Positions 41,161 through 49,770 of a DNA stretch of 54,362 bases are shown here, piece by piece. Origin of the DNA: Nitrospirota bacterium (lineage in GTDB: Bacteria > Nitrospirota > UBA9217); contig JALNZF010000022.1 of the NCBI GenBank assembly GCA_023229435.1, positions 1 through 54,362 on the forward strand. The letters run 5' to 3'. Within the stretch, counting starts at the first letter, position 1. Every line of letters starts with the position of its first letter. The translations under genes were made by a program, and so were the position numbers. Under the pieces are notes generated by a model, which was not told the DNA's origin, did not search any database, and saw only the letters and a program-made list of their open reading frames with translations.

Positions 41161-42552
41161 TTATTCTGCTGTCCCGCCTTCGGTCATCTTCTTCGGATCG
41201 AGCAATTTATTTAATTCTTCCTTCGACATCCCCGTCATCTCAGCGGCAACGTCCTTGAGAGCGCGGCCCTCTGCATACGCCTTCTTCGCGATCTGCGCGG
41301 CCTTGTCATAGCCGATGACGGGGTTCAGCGCTGTCACGAGTATGGGGTTCTTGTCCACCAAGCCTGCAATACGTTCCTGATTAACAGTGAAGCCTGCTAT
41401 TGCCTTGTCAGCAAGAAGCCGGGATGCATTCCCGAGCAGGGTGATGGACTGGAGCAGGTTATGGGCGATGACGGGCAGCATGACGTTCAACTCGAAATTG
41501 CCATGCTGGTTGGCGATCGTAATGGCGGCATCATTCCCGGTGACCTGGGCGCAGACCATCATCATCATCTCGCACATGACCGGGTTTACCTTGCCGGGCA
41601 TGATGCTCGACCCGGGCTGGAGCGACGGCAGTGATATCTCGCCGAGCCCCGCGATCGGGCCGCTGTTCATCCAGCGCAGGTCGTTCGCCATCTTCATGAA
41701 GGAAGAGGCGGTAGTTTTCAGATGTCCGCTCAGTTCCACGGCCGTGTCCATGGTCGCCTGGGCGGCGAAGTGGTTGTCTGTTTCCACAAAGGGCAGTTTG
41801 GTGCGGCCGGCAAGCCTGCCGGCGACGATCTTTCCGAAATCCTTCGGCGCGTTGACGCCGGTGCCCACGGCAGTTCCACCGATCGCGAGCTTTGCAAGGC
41901 GGGGCAGCGCGGATTCGATGCGCTCGATACTCTGCCCGACCTGGAAGGCCCATCCGCTGATCTCCTGGCTGAGCTTGATCGGCATTGCATCCATCAGGTG
42001 TGTGCGGCCCGTTTTTACGAGGTACCCAAATTCACCCTCACGTTTTTTCAGCATGATATAAAGATGCCTGAGCGAGGGGATGAGCACTTCATGTGTCTGA
42101 ATGTAGGCGCTCACATGGATCGCGGCGGGGATGACATCATTCGAGGACTGGCCCATGTTCACGTCGTTGTTCGGGTGGACCGGCTTCGCCGAAGGGCCGA
42201 GCATCTGCGTGGCGCGATTCGCGATCACCTCGTTGGCGTTCATGTTCGTGGATGTTGCCGAGCCGGTCTGGAAGATATCAAGCGGGAAGTGGTCATCCCA
42301 TTTGCCGTCCGCAACTTCGAGGGCGGAGAGATGAACGGCATGCGCGACCGTGGGGTCGAGCATGCCCAGTCCCACGTTCACCTCCGCCGCGACCGCCTTG
42401 ATGAGCCCGAGCGTCCGGATAAAGACGCGGGGGAACCGCATGCCGCTCACGGGGAAGTTTTCCACCGCGCGCTGGGTCTGTGCCCCGTAGAGCGCGTCCA
42501 CGGGGACCTTTACTTCACCAAGGGAGTCTTTTTCGATGCGGTAGTCAGGCAT
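41161..42552 (-). CDS. fumC: Class II fumarate hydratase
   Basis: The 463-residue enzyme interconverts fumarate and malate. Signatures are 'GAQTQRAVENF', 'TGSATSTNMNANEVIANRA', 'HPNNDVNMGQSSNDVIPAAI', 'TGRTHLMDAMPI' and the active-site loop 'GSSIMPGKVNPVMCE'. It is divergent from the malic enzyme gene, with about 190 bp between the starts, so a shared control region is possible. The 3' end abuts a lipoprotein pseudogene on the other strand. Confidence 0.95.
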   Translation of the reverse strand: MPDYRIEKDSLGEVKVPVDALYGAQTQRAVENFPVSGMRFPRVFIRTLGLIKAVAAEVNVGLGMLDPTVAHAVHLSALEVADGKWDDHFPLDIFQTGSATSTNMNANEVIANRATQMLGPSAKPVHPNNDVNMGQSSNDVIPAAIHVSAYIQTHEVLIPSLRHLYIMLKKREGEFGYLVKTGRTHLMDAMPIKLSQEISGWAFQVGQSIERIESALPRLAKLAIGGTAVGTGVNAPKDFGKIVAGRLAGRTKLPFVETDNHFAAQATMDTAVELSGHLKTTASSFMKMANDLRWMNSGPIAGLGEISLPSLQPGSSIMPGKVNPVMCEMMMMVCAQVTGNDAAITIANQHGNFELNVMLPVIAHNLLQSITLLGNASRLLADKAIAGFTVNQERIAGLVDKNPILVTALNPVIGYDKAAQIAKKAYAEGRALKDVAAEMTGMSKEELNKLLDPKKMTEGGTAE

Positions 42553-42743
42553 AGAGTACTTTCCCTCAGACAGGAGAACAGAACGACATTGACCTGGTGC
42601 TTATTATACCTGCTCCAATAGATTTTTGCACGGTGATTTTAAAAAAACGGAACATATTAATTTTCAACTTTTTTTATTTAGCGACAGTTTTGTTGACCAT
42701 CGGGAGAATAGCTTCTATAATAGGAAACAAAGGAGACTATACC

Positions 42744-44159
42744 ATGAAACATCCCATACCCCCTCCCAGTCCGAGCTACAGCATTACGATACGGGTGGAG
42801 ATCGAGAACAGGATCGGCATGTTCGCGAAAATCGCCACGGCCATCAGCAGCGCCGGCGGCGATATGGGCGCGGTTGACATCGTCGGCGTCGGCAAGGGCA
42901 CGATCTTCCGCGACATTACCGTGAACGCCCGTAACGAGGAGCACGAGCAGGCGATCGTGAAGGCAATCACGAGCCTGCGCGGCGTGAAGGTCCTCAGATC
43001 CCTGGACCGCACATTCACGGCCCATGAGGGCGGGAAGATCGAGATCAGGAACAAGCTCCCCGTGCGCGACCGGAACGATCTGTCCAAAGTCTACACACCG
43101 GGCGTCGCGCGGGTCTGCATGGATATCCATCAGCACCGGGAGCACACGTACCGGTACACCATGAAGGGAAATTCCGTCGCCGTGATAAGCGACGGGACCG
43201 CGGTCCTTGGTCTGGGCAACATCGGGCCTGAGGCCGGGCTGCCGGTCATGGAAGGCAAGGCCATGATCTTCAAGGAGTTCGCGAACATCAATGCCTTCCC
43301 CCTCGTGCTGGCGACCAAAGACGTGGAGGGGATCATCTCCACGGTCAAGAACATCGCGCCGGCCTTCGGCGGCATCAACCTCGAGGACATTTCCGCGCCC
43401 CGCTGTTTTGAGATAGAATCCCGGCTCCGGGGTCTGCTCGACATCCCGGTGTTCCATGACGACCAGCACGGCACTGCCGTGGTTGTGCTGGCCGCGCTCA
43501 TCAATGTCGCGAGGTTGCTCAAGCGCGACCTGAAAAAGTTCAGGATCGTGATCGTCGGCGCGGGAGCCGCCGGTTCGGCGACCGCGAAGATACTCCTGGC
43601 CTCGGGGGTGAGGGACATTATCGTGTGTGACAGGGTCGGCGCGCTGTACGCGGGCAGAAAGCCGGATATGGACCCCTATAAAGGCGCGCTGGCGAAATCC
43701 ACGAACCCGCGAAAAGTGACGGGCAGCATATCCGATGCCATGAAGGGATCGCATGTTTTCATCGGGGTATCGGCTCCCAATGTAATCACCGCGCATGACA
43801 TCAAGAGAATGGCGAAAGACCCGATCGTATTCGCACTCGCCAATCCCGAGCCCGAGATCTCGCCTGAGGAGGCCATGCCGCTGGTGCGGATCATGGCAAC
43901 AGGACGGTCGGACTACCCGAACCAGATAAACAATATGCTTTGTTTCCCCGGCATGTTCCGGGGATTGCTCGATGTGCGGGCGCGCGGCGTAAACGAGGCG
44001 GTGAAGCTCGCCGCCGCCAAAGCCATCGCCCACACGGTCAAGACCGGGGAGCTGCATGAGGACTATATTATCCCGAGCATTTTCGACCGCACGGTGGTTG
44101 CATCCGTGGCAGCTGCCGTGGCCGAGACAGCGAAGAAGACGGGTTTGGCAAGATTATAG
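42744..44159 (+). CDS. NAD(P)-dependent malic enzyme with N-terminal ACT domain
   Basis: The 471-residue enzyme oxidatively decarboxylates malate to pyruvate. An ACT domain occupies the first ~85 residues ('YSITIRVEIENRIGMFAKIA'), suggesting allosteric control by an amino acid. The catalytic part shows 'YTPGVARVC', 'GNSVAVISDGTAVLGLGNIG', 'EGKAMIFKEFANI', 'IPVFHDDQHGTAVV' and the Rossmann motif 'RIVIVGAGAAGSATAKILLA'. ATG at 42744 follows AGGAG; the upstream extension to 42597 is rejected. It lacks the phosphotransacetylase tail of MaeB. Confidence 0.93.
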   Translation: MKHPIPPPSPSYSITIRVEIENRIGMFAKIATAISSAGGDMGAVDIVGVGKGTIFRDITVNARNEEHEQAIVKAITSLRGVKVLRSLDRTFTAHEGGKIEIRNKLPVRDRNDLSKVYTPGVARVCMDIHQHREHTYRYTMKGNSVAVISDGTAVLGLGNIGPEAGLPVMEGKAMIFKEFANINAFPLVLATKDVEGIISTVKNIAPAFGGINLEDISAPRCFEIESRLRGLLDIPVFHDDQHGTAVVVLAALINVARLLKRDLKKFRIVIVGAGAAGSATAKILLASGVRDIIVCDRVGALYAGRKPDMDPYKGALAKSTNPRKVTGSISDAMKGSHVFIGVSAPNVITAHDIKRMAKDPIVFALANPEPEISPEEAMPLVRIMATGRSDYPNQINNMLCFPGMFRGLLDVRARGVNEAVKLAAAKAIAHTVKTGELHEDYIIPSIFDRTVVASVAAAVAETAKKTGLARL

Positions 44160-44243
44160 TTCAGAGTTCAAGTTCAAAGCTCAAAGTTTAAGAAAAAGTC
44201 ATGCGTTCGAGTCGTTGTTACCATGAACTATGAACTCTGAACG
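44160..44243. repeat. Palindromic repeat between malic enzyme and gdhA
   Basis: TTCAGAGTTCAAGTTCAAAG mirrors CTATGAACTCTGAACGTT. It fills the entire spacer. Confidence 0.55.
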
Positions 44244-44270
44244 TTGATCTTTTTCCCAGAGGGAAAACAC

Positions 44271-45542
44271 ATGGAAACAAACCACGACCGTATCCACCAT
44301 GACGAAAGAGAACTTCGCAGTCTCGCCATGACCGAATTGCAGACCGTCTACGCCGACCTCGGTCTCAAGCAGGAGGAACTCGACCTTCTGTCCACGCCCC
44401 GGCGGTCCTTTACGGTGAGCTTTCCCGTGAAGATGACCACGGGCAGGACCCAGATGCATACGGGTTATCGCGTGCAGTACAATGATGCGCGCGGCCCTGC
44501 CAAGGGAGGCATTCGCTTTCATCCCGGGATGGACGAAGAGCATGCGAGCGAACTGGCCCTCCTCATGGCGCTCAAGTGCGCGGTGGTGAACATCCCCTTC
44601 GGAGGGGCAAAGGGGGGTGTTGCGGTCAATCCCATGGAACTTTCGAAGCGCGATCTCGAACTGGTTACGCGCGGGTATATCCGGGCCATCGCGGACCACA
44701 TTGGGCCGTTCAAGGATATCCCCGCGCCCGACGTGTACACCGATGAGCAGATCATGGCGTGGGTACTTGACGAGTATGAGCGGATCAAGCGTGAGCACGT
44801 TCCCGCCGTGGTCACGGGAAAACCCCCTGCGCTGGGCGGCATCAGGGCGCGAAGGTACTCGACCGCGCTGGGCGGCGTCCATGTGCTTGAGCAGGCCATG
44901 AAGGAAAAGGGCATGAAAGCGCACGGGAGCCGTGTTGCGGTCCAAGGGTTCGGCAACGTGGGCGGGAATGCCGCACGCATGCTCCATTACTGGGGCTACA
45001 CGGTCGTGGCCGTGAGCGACGCGACCGGAGCCATCATGGACCCGGGGGGGATCGATGTCCCTTCGCTCAGACATCACAAGGCCAAGACCGGCAGCGTCGC
45101 CGGCTTCGAAGGCGCAAGAACCATTTCCCCTGCAGAGCTTCTTGCCATTGACTGTGAGATCCTGATACCAGCGGCTCTCTCGAACCAGCTCGACGCGAAT
45201 AATGCCCATGACGTGAAGGCAAAGATCGTCCTCGAGCTCGCGAACGCGCCGCTCACCGCGCAAGCCGATGAAATTCTCTTCAACAGGGACATTCTGGTCA
45301 TCCCCGATATTCTCGCCAACGCAGGCGGCGTCGTGGTGAGCTATTTCGAATGGAGTCAGAATTTAAGCAACGAGACCTGGCCGGAAGAAAAAGTACTTGA
45401 ACGGCTGAAGCTGATCATGACCGCGGCGTTCAACGACGTCAATGACCACTGCCGCGAAGCAAAGTGCCGGATGCGGAAGGCCGCCTACGAGTTGGCGGTG
45501 AAACGGATCTTGACCGTGGAAAAACTGCGCGGTAATCTGTAA
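44271..45542 (+). CDS. gdhA: Glu/Leu/Phe/Val-family glutamate dehydrogenase
   Basis: The 423-residue enzyme shows 'GYRVQYNDARGPAKGGIRFH' and 'KCAVVNIPFGGAKGGVAVNP' with the catalytic Lys. 'PAPDVYTDEQIMAWVLDEYE' and the nucleotide motif 'VAVQGFGNVGGNAARML' follow. 'ANAGGVVVSYFEWSQN' is conserved at the C-terminus. It links 2-oxoglutarate and glutamate; length and motifs favour the NAD-type catabolic form. ATG at 44271 follows AGAGGG. Confidence 0.93.
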   Translation: METNHDRIHHDERELRSLAMTELQTVYADLGLKQEELDLLSTPRRSFTVSFPVKMTTGRTQMHTGYRVQYNDARGPAKGGIRFHPGMDEEHASELALLMALKCAVVNIPFGGAKGGVAVNPMELSKRDLELVTRGYIRAIADHIGPFKDIPAPDVYTDEQIMAWVLDEYERIKREHVPAVVTGKPPALGGIRARRYSTALGGVHVLEQAMKEKGMKAHGSRVAVQGFGNVGGNAARMLHYWGYTVVAVSDATGAIMDPGGIDVPSLRHHKAKTGSVAGFEGARTISPAELLAIDCEILIPAALSNQLDANNAHDVKAKIVLELANAPLTAQADEILFNRDILVIPDILANAGGVVVSYFEWSQNLSNETWPEEKVLERLKLIMTAAFNDVNDHCREAKCRMRKAAYELAVKRILTVEKLRGNL

Positions 45543-45630
45543 AGCGCGGTTCTTCCGGTTTCAGACGCGGGAGAATGAACGGGGTGAGGGGCCTGTTCAA
45601 GAGCAAATAATCGCGACAGGCAGGACGCTT

Positions 45631-46584
45631 CTATATGTGGTTCCGGAGCATCAGCTCCAGTGGATGGGGGTTCAGGTAGACCTGCTGGTTAAGGTACTCG
45701 ACGTTGTACTTGCGGACATGGTGCTGCAGCAGGGTGATCGGAACGATGAGCGGCACCAGTTCCCGGTGGTAGTTCGTGATGACGTCCTGCAGTTCCTTCT
45801 TCTCATCTGCTGAGAGCTTATCCTTGAAGTAACCGGCCATGTGCTGCAGCACGTTGGTGTTCTTCTTTACCGTGGCCAGGAACCTGAGGCCTTCAAACAG
45901 CATTTCCCGATAGCGCGTGTGCAGTTTTTCTTTGCGGAACGTTTTCCCCGCGGCGACCAGCTTCCCCAGTTCGGTGTAATGCTTCAGGCTGTGGGACATC
46001 AGCAGGAGCTTGTGTGCCGTGTGAAATGAGACCAGCCCCCTGAGAGATCCGTCCGCCTTGACATATTCCTGCCAGCGTCGATAGACGAAGATCCGTTCGA
46101 TGAAGTTCTCCCGGATCCCGGGATCATGCAGCCTGCCCTCATCTTCCACGGGGAGGAGGGGAAACTTCTCCATGAACGCTTTGGCGAAGAGCCCGGAGCC
46201 AATGGCGTTCGGGATGCCTGCCTCAGTGTAGATCTTGACCCCGCGCATGCCCGAGCTGGGCGACCGGCTCTTGAACACAAAGCCGCAGAGGCCCGTTTTT
46301 TCCAGCTCCGCGACTTTTTTCTTTGCCCAGATTTTCATGCGCGCCGAGTGGTCCACGTTGGTCAGGATCGTGATGAGCCGGGGCTTCTCCGGGTCGCCCA
46401 CCAAGTGCATGGCCTCGCGCGGGATCGGCAGGCCGCATTCAACCTCGGGGCATACCGGCACCCATTCCACATACTGGCCGAGGGTATCGGACAGGAAATG
46501 GTCGAGCTTGTGGCCGCCGTCATAGCGGACCGGATTGCCGAGCAGACAGGAACTGATGCCGAGTTTTATCTTTTCCCTATTCAT
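45631..46584 (-). CDS. DUF523-DUF1722 fusion protein
   Basis: The 317-residue protein joins an N-terminal DUF523 domain ('LGISSCLLGNPVRYDGGHK', 'CPEVECGLPIPREAM', 'KSRSPSSGMRGVKIY'), with several conserved cysteines, to a C-terminal DUF1722 domain ('LVSFHTAHKLLLMSHS', 'HMAGYFKDKLSADEK'). The fusion is common; some members participate in 2-thiouracil/thiouridine chemistry. ATG at 46584 begins homology 'MNREKIKLGISSC'. Confidence 0.88.
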   Translation of the reverse strand: MNREKIKLGISSCLLGNPVRYDGGHKLDHFLSDTLGQYVEWVPVCPEVECGLPIPREAMHLVGDPEKPRLITILTNVDHSARMKIWAKKKVAELEKTGLCGFVFKSRSPSSGMRGVKIYTEAGIPNAIGSGLFAKAFMEKFPLLPVEDEGRLHDPGIRENFIERIFVYRRWQEYVKADGSLRGLVSFHTAHKLLLMSHSLKHYTELGKLVAAGKTFRKEKLHTRYREMLFEGLRFLATVKKNTNVLQHMAGYFKDKLSADEKKELQDVITNYHRELVPLIVPITLLQHHVRKYNVEYLNQQVYLNPHPLELMLRNHI

Positions 46585-46958
46585 GTTTTCCACAATTTGA
46601 TAAAACAAGCTAACGTCTTTGACACCGATAATGTCGGATAAAATCCATGAAAAAGCATGCTACTGCATACTCAGGGTAAAAGCGCTTAACGTTCCCGTGC
46701 ATGCGCATAGTGTAGCGCGAAAAACCCCCAATGGCAACACGGAAAGAAGAGGATTATCGGTTGCATATTTTGGTATAATAATTCCTGTCCGATGTGATAT
46801 ATTGATCATAGCAGGAAATTTTTCCGTGTAATTTTTAAGGCGGGGAAATGGTCGAGACATTGGGGCTCTCATTACAAGTGAGTGCTGCCGGTCGGCCACG
46901 AGCGTACCATGAGCAGGTACAAGAATGATCATCGCAGGAGATCGTGTCGAGGTGATGC
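46585..46958. promoter_or_regulatory. Intergenic region with extended -10 promoter for the GroES-like gene
   Basis: No gene is seen in 374 bp. TGGTATAAT at 46771-46779 is an extended -10 promoter element pointing toward the GroES-like gene. GTGTAGCGCG-like palindromes occur upstream. GAGGTG at 46948-46953 is the ribosome binding site of the next gene. Confidence 0.4.
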
Positions 46959-47324
46959 ATGAAAACCAAGAAGAACCTTATCATCGTGGGAGACAGGGTC
47001 CTCATCGATCCTGACGAGCGGATGGACAAGACGCCTTCGGGGCTCTATCTTCCTCCCACGGTCAAGGAAAAGGAAAAGATCATGGGCGGTCATGTGGTGA
47101 AGACGGGGCCGGGGTATCCCATTCCGGACAACACGCCCGACGAATCCTGGAGGACCGGCAAGAAGGACATTAAGTACCTCCCTCTGCAGGCTGCCGATGG
47201 CGATTACGCCATCTTCCTCAAAGACCAATCAATGGAGATAGAGTTCGAGGAGAAAAAATATCTTATCGTGCCCCATTCGGCGATCCTCGCCCTTGTCCGG
47301 ACGGAATTGTCGGAAGAGGGTTGA
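46959..47324 (+). CDS. GroES-like co-chaperonin (lone Cpn10)
   Basis: The 121-residue product has the Cpn10 fold: 'VGDRVLIDPDERMDKTPSGLY', 'GGHVVKTGPGYPI', 'YAIFLKDQSMEIEFEEKKYL' and 'HSAILALV'. It carries an insert of about 20 residues ('PIPDNTPDESWRTGKKDIKY') where GroES has its roof loop, and no GroEL gene is nearby. It may be an accessory co-chaperonin or work with a distant GroEL. Confidence 0.8.
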   Translation: MKTKKNLIIVGDRVLIDPDERMDKTPSGLYLPPTVKEKEKIMGGHVVKTGPGYPIPDNTPDESWRTGKKDIKYLPLQAADGDYAIFLKDQSMEIEFEEKKYLIVPHSAILALVRTELSEEG

Positions 47325-47428
47325 TATCGATAGTAATCGCATGCAGTTAACTGCGTTCTTCGTGGCGGCTTTTGACGATTTGTTCACGCGCCAGGTGAAA
47401 AAACCGATAACGGTGGAGGAGGAAGCCG

Positions 47429-48379
47429 ATGACGATGAAGTTAGATATTCTTGTAGTGGATGATGAACCGAGCATCTCACAAGTAGTATCGCTCGTTCTC
47501 TCCGAAGACGGCCATCATGTGGATGTTGCGGGAAGCGGGGAAGAAGCATTGGAGTTATTTGCCAAAGGTGATTATTCCCTGCTCATCAGCGATATCGTCA
47601 TGCCGGGAATGAGCGGCATCGATCTGCTCAAAAAGATCAAACAGATCAGCGCGGACACGCAGGTCATCATTATGACCAGTCATGCGGAATTGAAGACCGC
47701 GATCGAAGCGCTGAGGTCCAACGCGTACGACTACCTTATTAAACCTTTTGATGATATCAATGTTATTTCCATGGTAACTCTGCGGGCGGTGGAAAAAGTG
47801 AATTTGATCCGGGAAAACAGGATTCTTTTGGAAGAGTTGAAAATGAAGAACGAAGAAGCCACTCGGATGAACGCGGCTTTGAGAGAACTTGCCATGCAGG
47901 ACGGCCTGACCGGCTTGTTCAATCACCGTCATTTTTACGAGTTGCTTGCGACCGAGGTCGAACGTTCGAAGAGATATAACCATGTGTTTTCCGTACTTTT
48001 GATGTCTGTTGATCATTTTATGAAATACAATGATACCCACGGTCAGACGGCGGGAGACAAAGTGCTCTATACGATTGCGGAGCTCTTCAAAAAAAATACC
48101 CGCAAATCGAATGTCGCGGCCAGATACGGGTTCGAGACATTTGCGGTAATCCTGCCCGAGATCTCCTGGGAAGAGGCGATCGCTTTTGCCGAGAGGATCC
48201 GGGTGCTTGTTGCCGAATATCCTTTTGCGGGTCGGGAGAATCTGCCGGGAGGCAGTGTCACGATCAGCTTCGGAGCGGCCACGTTCCCCCACGACGGCAT
48301 TGACCGCAAAGCGCTCATCGACCACGCTGATCAGGCGCTCGTCAAGGCAAAGAGCAGCGGAATAAAAAAGGGGTGTTGA
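47429..48379 (+). CDS. Response regulator with degenerate GGDEF domain
   Basis: The 316-residue protein has a receiver domain (D11-D12, phospho-acceptor D55 in 'LLISDIVMPGMSG', K105 in 'LIKPFDD'). A coiled linker leads to a GGDEF-fold domain. The signature is GFETF (234-238) instead of GGDEF, and the metal-binding Asp of 'D-x-D-x-F' is Ser193 ('LMSVDHF'). Diguanylate cyclase activity is therefore unlikely; it may bind c-di-GMP or GTP or act as a scaffold. GGAGGAGG precedes ATG. Confidence 0.88.
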   Translation: MTMKLDILVVDDEPSISQVVSLVLSEDGHHVDVAGSGEEALELFAKGDYSLLISDIVMPGMSGIDLLKKIKQISADTQVIIMTSHAELKTAIEALRSNAYDYLIKPFDDINVISMVTLRAVEKVNLIRENRILLEELKMKNEEATRMNAALRELAMQDGLTGLFNHRHFYELLATEVERSKRYNHVFSVLLMSVDHFMKYNDTHGQTAGDKVLYTIAELFKKNTRKSNVAARYGFETFAVILPEISWEEAIAFAERIRVLVAEYPFAGRENLPGGSVTISFGAATFPHDGIDRKALIDHADQALVKAKSSGIKKGC

Positions 48380-48431
48380 GGCTTGATCGTTGCCGTCTGA
48401 ATGCAGGATCATGGTCAGAGGAGATCGACCC

Positions 48432-49064
48432 ATGCAACCGGAAAAGAAAAAAGATTTTGACAAGGAAGCGGCGCAGTGGGACGCAAACCCGGGACGGGTG
48501 AAGCTTGCGAACGAGGTGGCTGACGCGATCATCAGAGAGGCGGCGCCGGCGCGCGACATGGACGTGCTGGACTTCGGGTGCGGGACCGGTCTGGTCACGC
48601 TCAGGCTGCAGCCTCTCGTCAGGACCATCCTTGGCGTGGACAGTTCCTTGGGCATGCTCGGTGTTCTGGAGGGAAAGATCAGGACGCAGGGGATCGCGAA
48701 TGCACGGACCCGCTTCGTGGATTTTGAGAAGGGCGGCCGCGTTGAAGGCGGATTCCATCTGCTCGTGAGCAGCATGACCCTGCACCATGTGCCGGACACG
48801 GCAAGGCTGTTCAAACAATGGCACGAACTCCTGCTGCCGGGCGGGCTCTTGAGCTTTGCCGATCTTGACGCTGAAGACGGGTCGTTCCATGGCGACAACA
48901 CGGGAGTGTTCCATACGGGCTTTGACCGTGAACACCTGAAAAAACTGCTTCTTTCCGCCGGATTCCACGATGTTCGTGATACCACGGCAACGACCATGCT
49001 ACGGGACGTCGAGGGAAGAGGGAAAAAAGAGTTTCCGGTTTTTTTGATCGTCGCGAAGAAGTAA
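48432..49064 (+). CDS. Class I SAM-dependent methyltransferase
   Basis: The 210-residue protein has 'FDKEAAQWDANPGRVKLANE', the SAM motif 'VLDFGCGTGLVTLRL', 'ILGVDSSLGMLGVLEGK', 'LLVSSMTLHHV' and 'LLLPGGLLSFADL'. This is the UbiE/Methyltransf_11/25 type. The substrate is unknown. ATG at 48432 is chosen from the start of the conserved 'KKKDFDKEA' segment. Confidence 0.85.
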   Translation: MQPEKKKDFDKEAAQWDANPGRVKLANEVADAIIREAAPARDMDVLDFGCGTGLVTLRLQPLVRTILGVDSSLGMLGVLEGKIRTQGIANARTRFVDFEKGGRVEGGFHLLVSSMTLHHVPDTARLFKQWHELLLPGGLLSFADLDAEDGSFHGDNTGVFHTGFDREHLKKLLLSAGFHDVRDTTATTMLRDVEGRGKKEFPVFLIVAKK

Positions 49065-49116
49065 GGGGAACGTCGATTCTTTCTGTTCATGCCGAGCAGA
49101 TACACCGTTCGTCCTG

Positions 49117-49228
49117 AGCTTGTCGAAGGAAGCTTGTCGAAGGAAGCCTGTCGAAGGAAGCTTGTCGAAGGAAGCTTGTCGAAGGAAGCTTGTCGAAGGA
49201 AGCTTGTCGAAGGAAGCTTGTCGAAGGA
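49117..49228. repeat. Tandem array of eight 14-bp units
   Basis: AGCTTGTCGAAGGA is repeated eight times head to tail with a single substitution (unit 3, AGCCTG...). The 112-bp array follows CGTTCGTCCTGAGCTTGTCG, the arm of the dispersed repeat seen at 4267-4411 and 49600-49770. There are no spacers, so this is not CRISPR. Confidence 0.9.
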
Positions 49229-49252
49229 CAATCCTTTATCAGGAGCCTGCTT

Positions 49253-49552
49253 TTGTCATTCTGGGTCTATATACTAAAATGTTCAGATGGATCGTACTAT
49301 ACAGGTCACACCGATAACCTGGAAACTCGAATAAGCGAACATCAGTCAGGTGAGTTTCACGGCTATACATCGACGCGGCTTCCAATTACTTTGTCATTCT
49401 CACAAGATTTCCCAACGCGGTTAGAGGCCCTTGTTTGCGAACGGCAAATAAAAGGATGGAGTCGAAAGAAAAAAGAAGCATTGATCCGGGGAGATTGGGC
49501 AGAGATAAGCAGGCTTGCAAAAAGTAAAGTGTGCAGCGGTAAATCTTTATAA
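49253..49552 (+). CDS. GIY-YIG endonuclease-like protein (UPF0213 type)
   Basis: The 99-residue product starts 'MSFWVYILKCSDGSYYTGHT', giving VYI...YTG for the GIY-YIG motif. 'RISEHQSGEF' and 'RLPITLSFSQDFPTRLEALVCERQIKGWSRKKKE' contain the conserved Arg, Glu and helical elements of UPF0213. TTG at 49253 is the start, seven bases after AGGAG (49241-49245); no ATG is available. An in-frame ORF extending upstream into the tandem repeat array is spurious. Confidence 0.75.
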   Translation: MSFWVYILKCSDGSYYTGHTDNLETRISEHQSGEFHGYTSTRLPITLSFSQDFPTRLEALVCERQIKGWSRKKKEALIRGDWAEISRLAKSKVCSGKSL

Positions 49553-49599
49553 AAAAGTGCATGGACTGGACCGATGGCTAAATAATTGGATTGTGGTTC

Positions 49600-49770
49600 G
49601 ACAAGCTCACCACGAACGGATAAGAGGCTTACCACGAACGGATAATGTTGCATGTAGTTTATATTTCCGTTCATCCTGAGCTTGTCGAAGGAAGCTTGTC
49701 GAAGGATAGGATTGTGGTTCGACATGCTCACCACGAACGGATTAGAGGCTCACCACGAACGGATAATAAT
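49600..49770. repeat. Dispersed repeat cluster: 'CCACGAACGGA' and 'GAGCTTGTCGAA'
   Basis: GGTTCGACAAGCTCACCACG occurs at about 49605 and a near-copy at 49709. TACCACGAACGGA and CACCACGAACGGA recur at 49629 and 49752. CCGTTCATCCTGAGCTTGTC at about 49667 is the inverted arm, with two 14-bp units of the tandem array. The cluster runs into the next start codon. Confidence 0.65.

Noticed and set aside
49117..49228. CRISPR-like array
   Set aside because: The 14-bp units are contiguous with no spacers and no cas genes are present.
49089..49277. Frames running through the tandem repeat array
   Set aside because: A 14-bp unit creates periodic open frames without coding meaning; the GIY-YIG start at 49253 has its own ribosome binding site.
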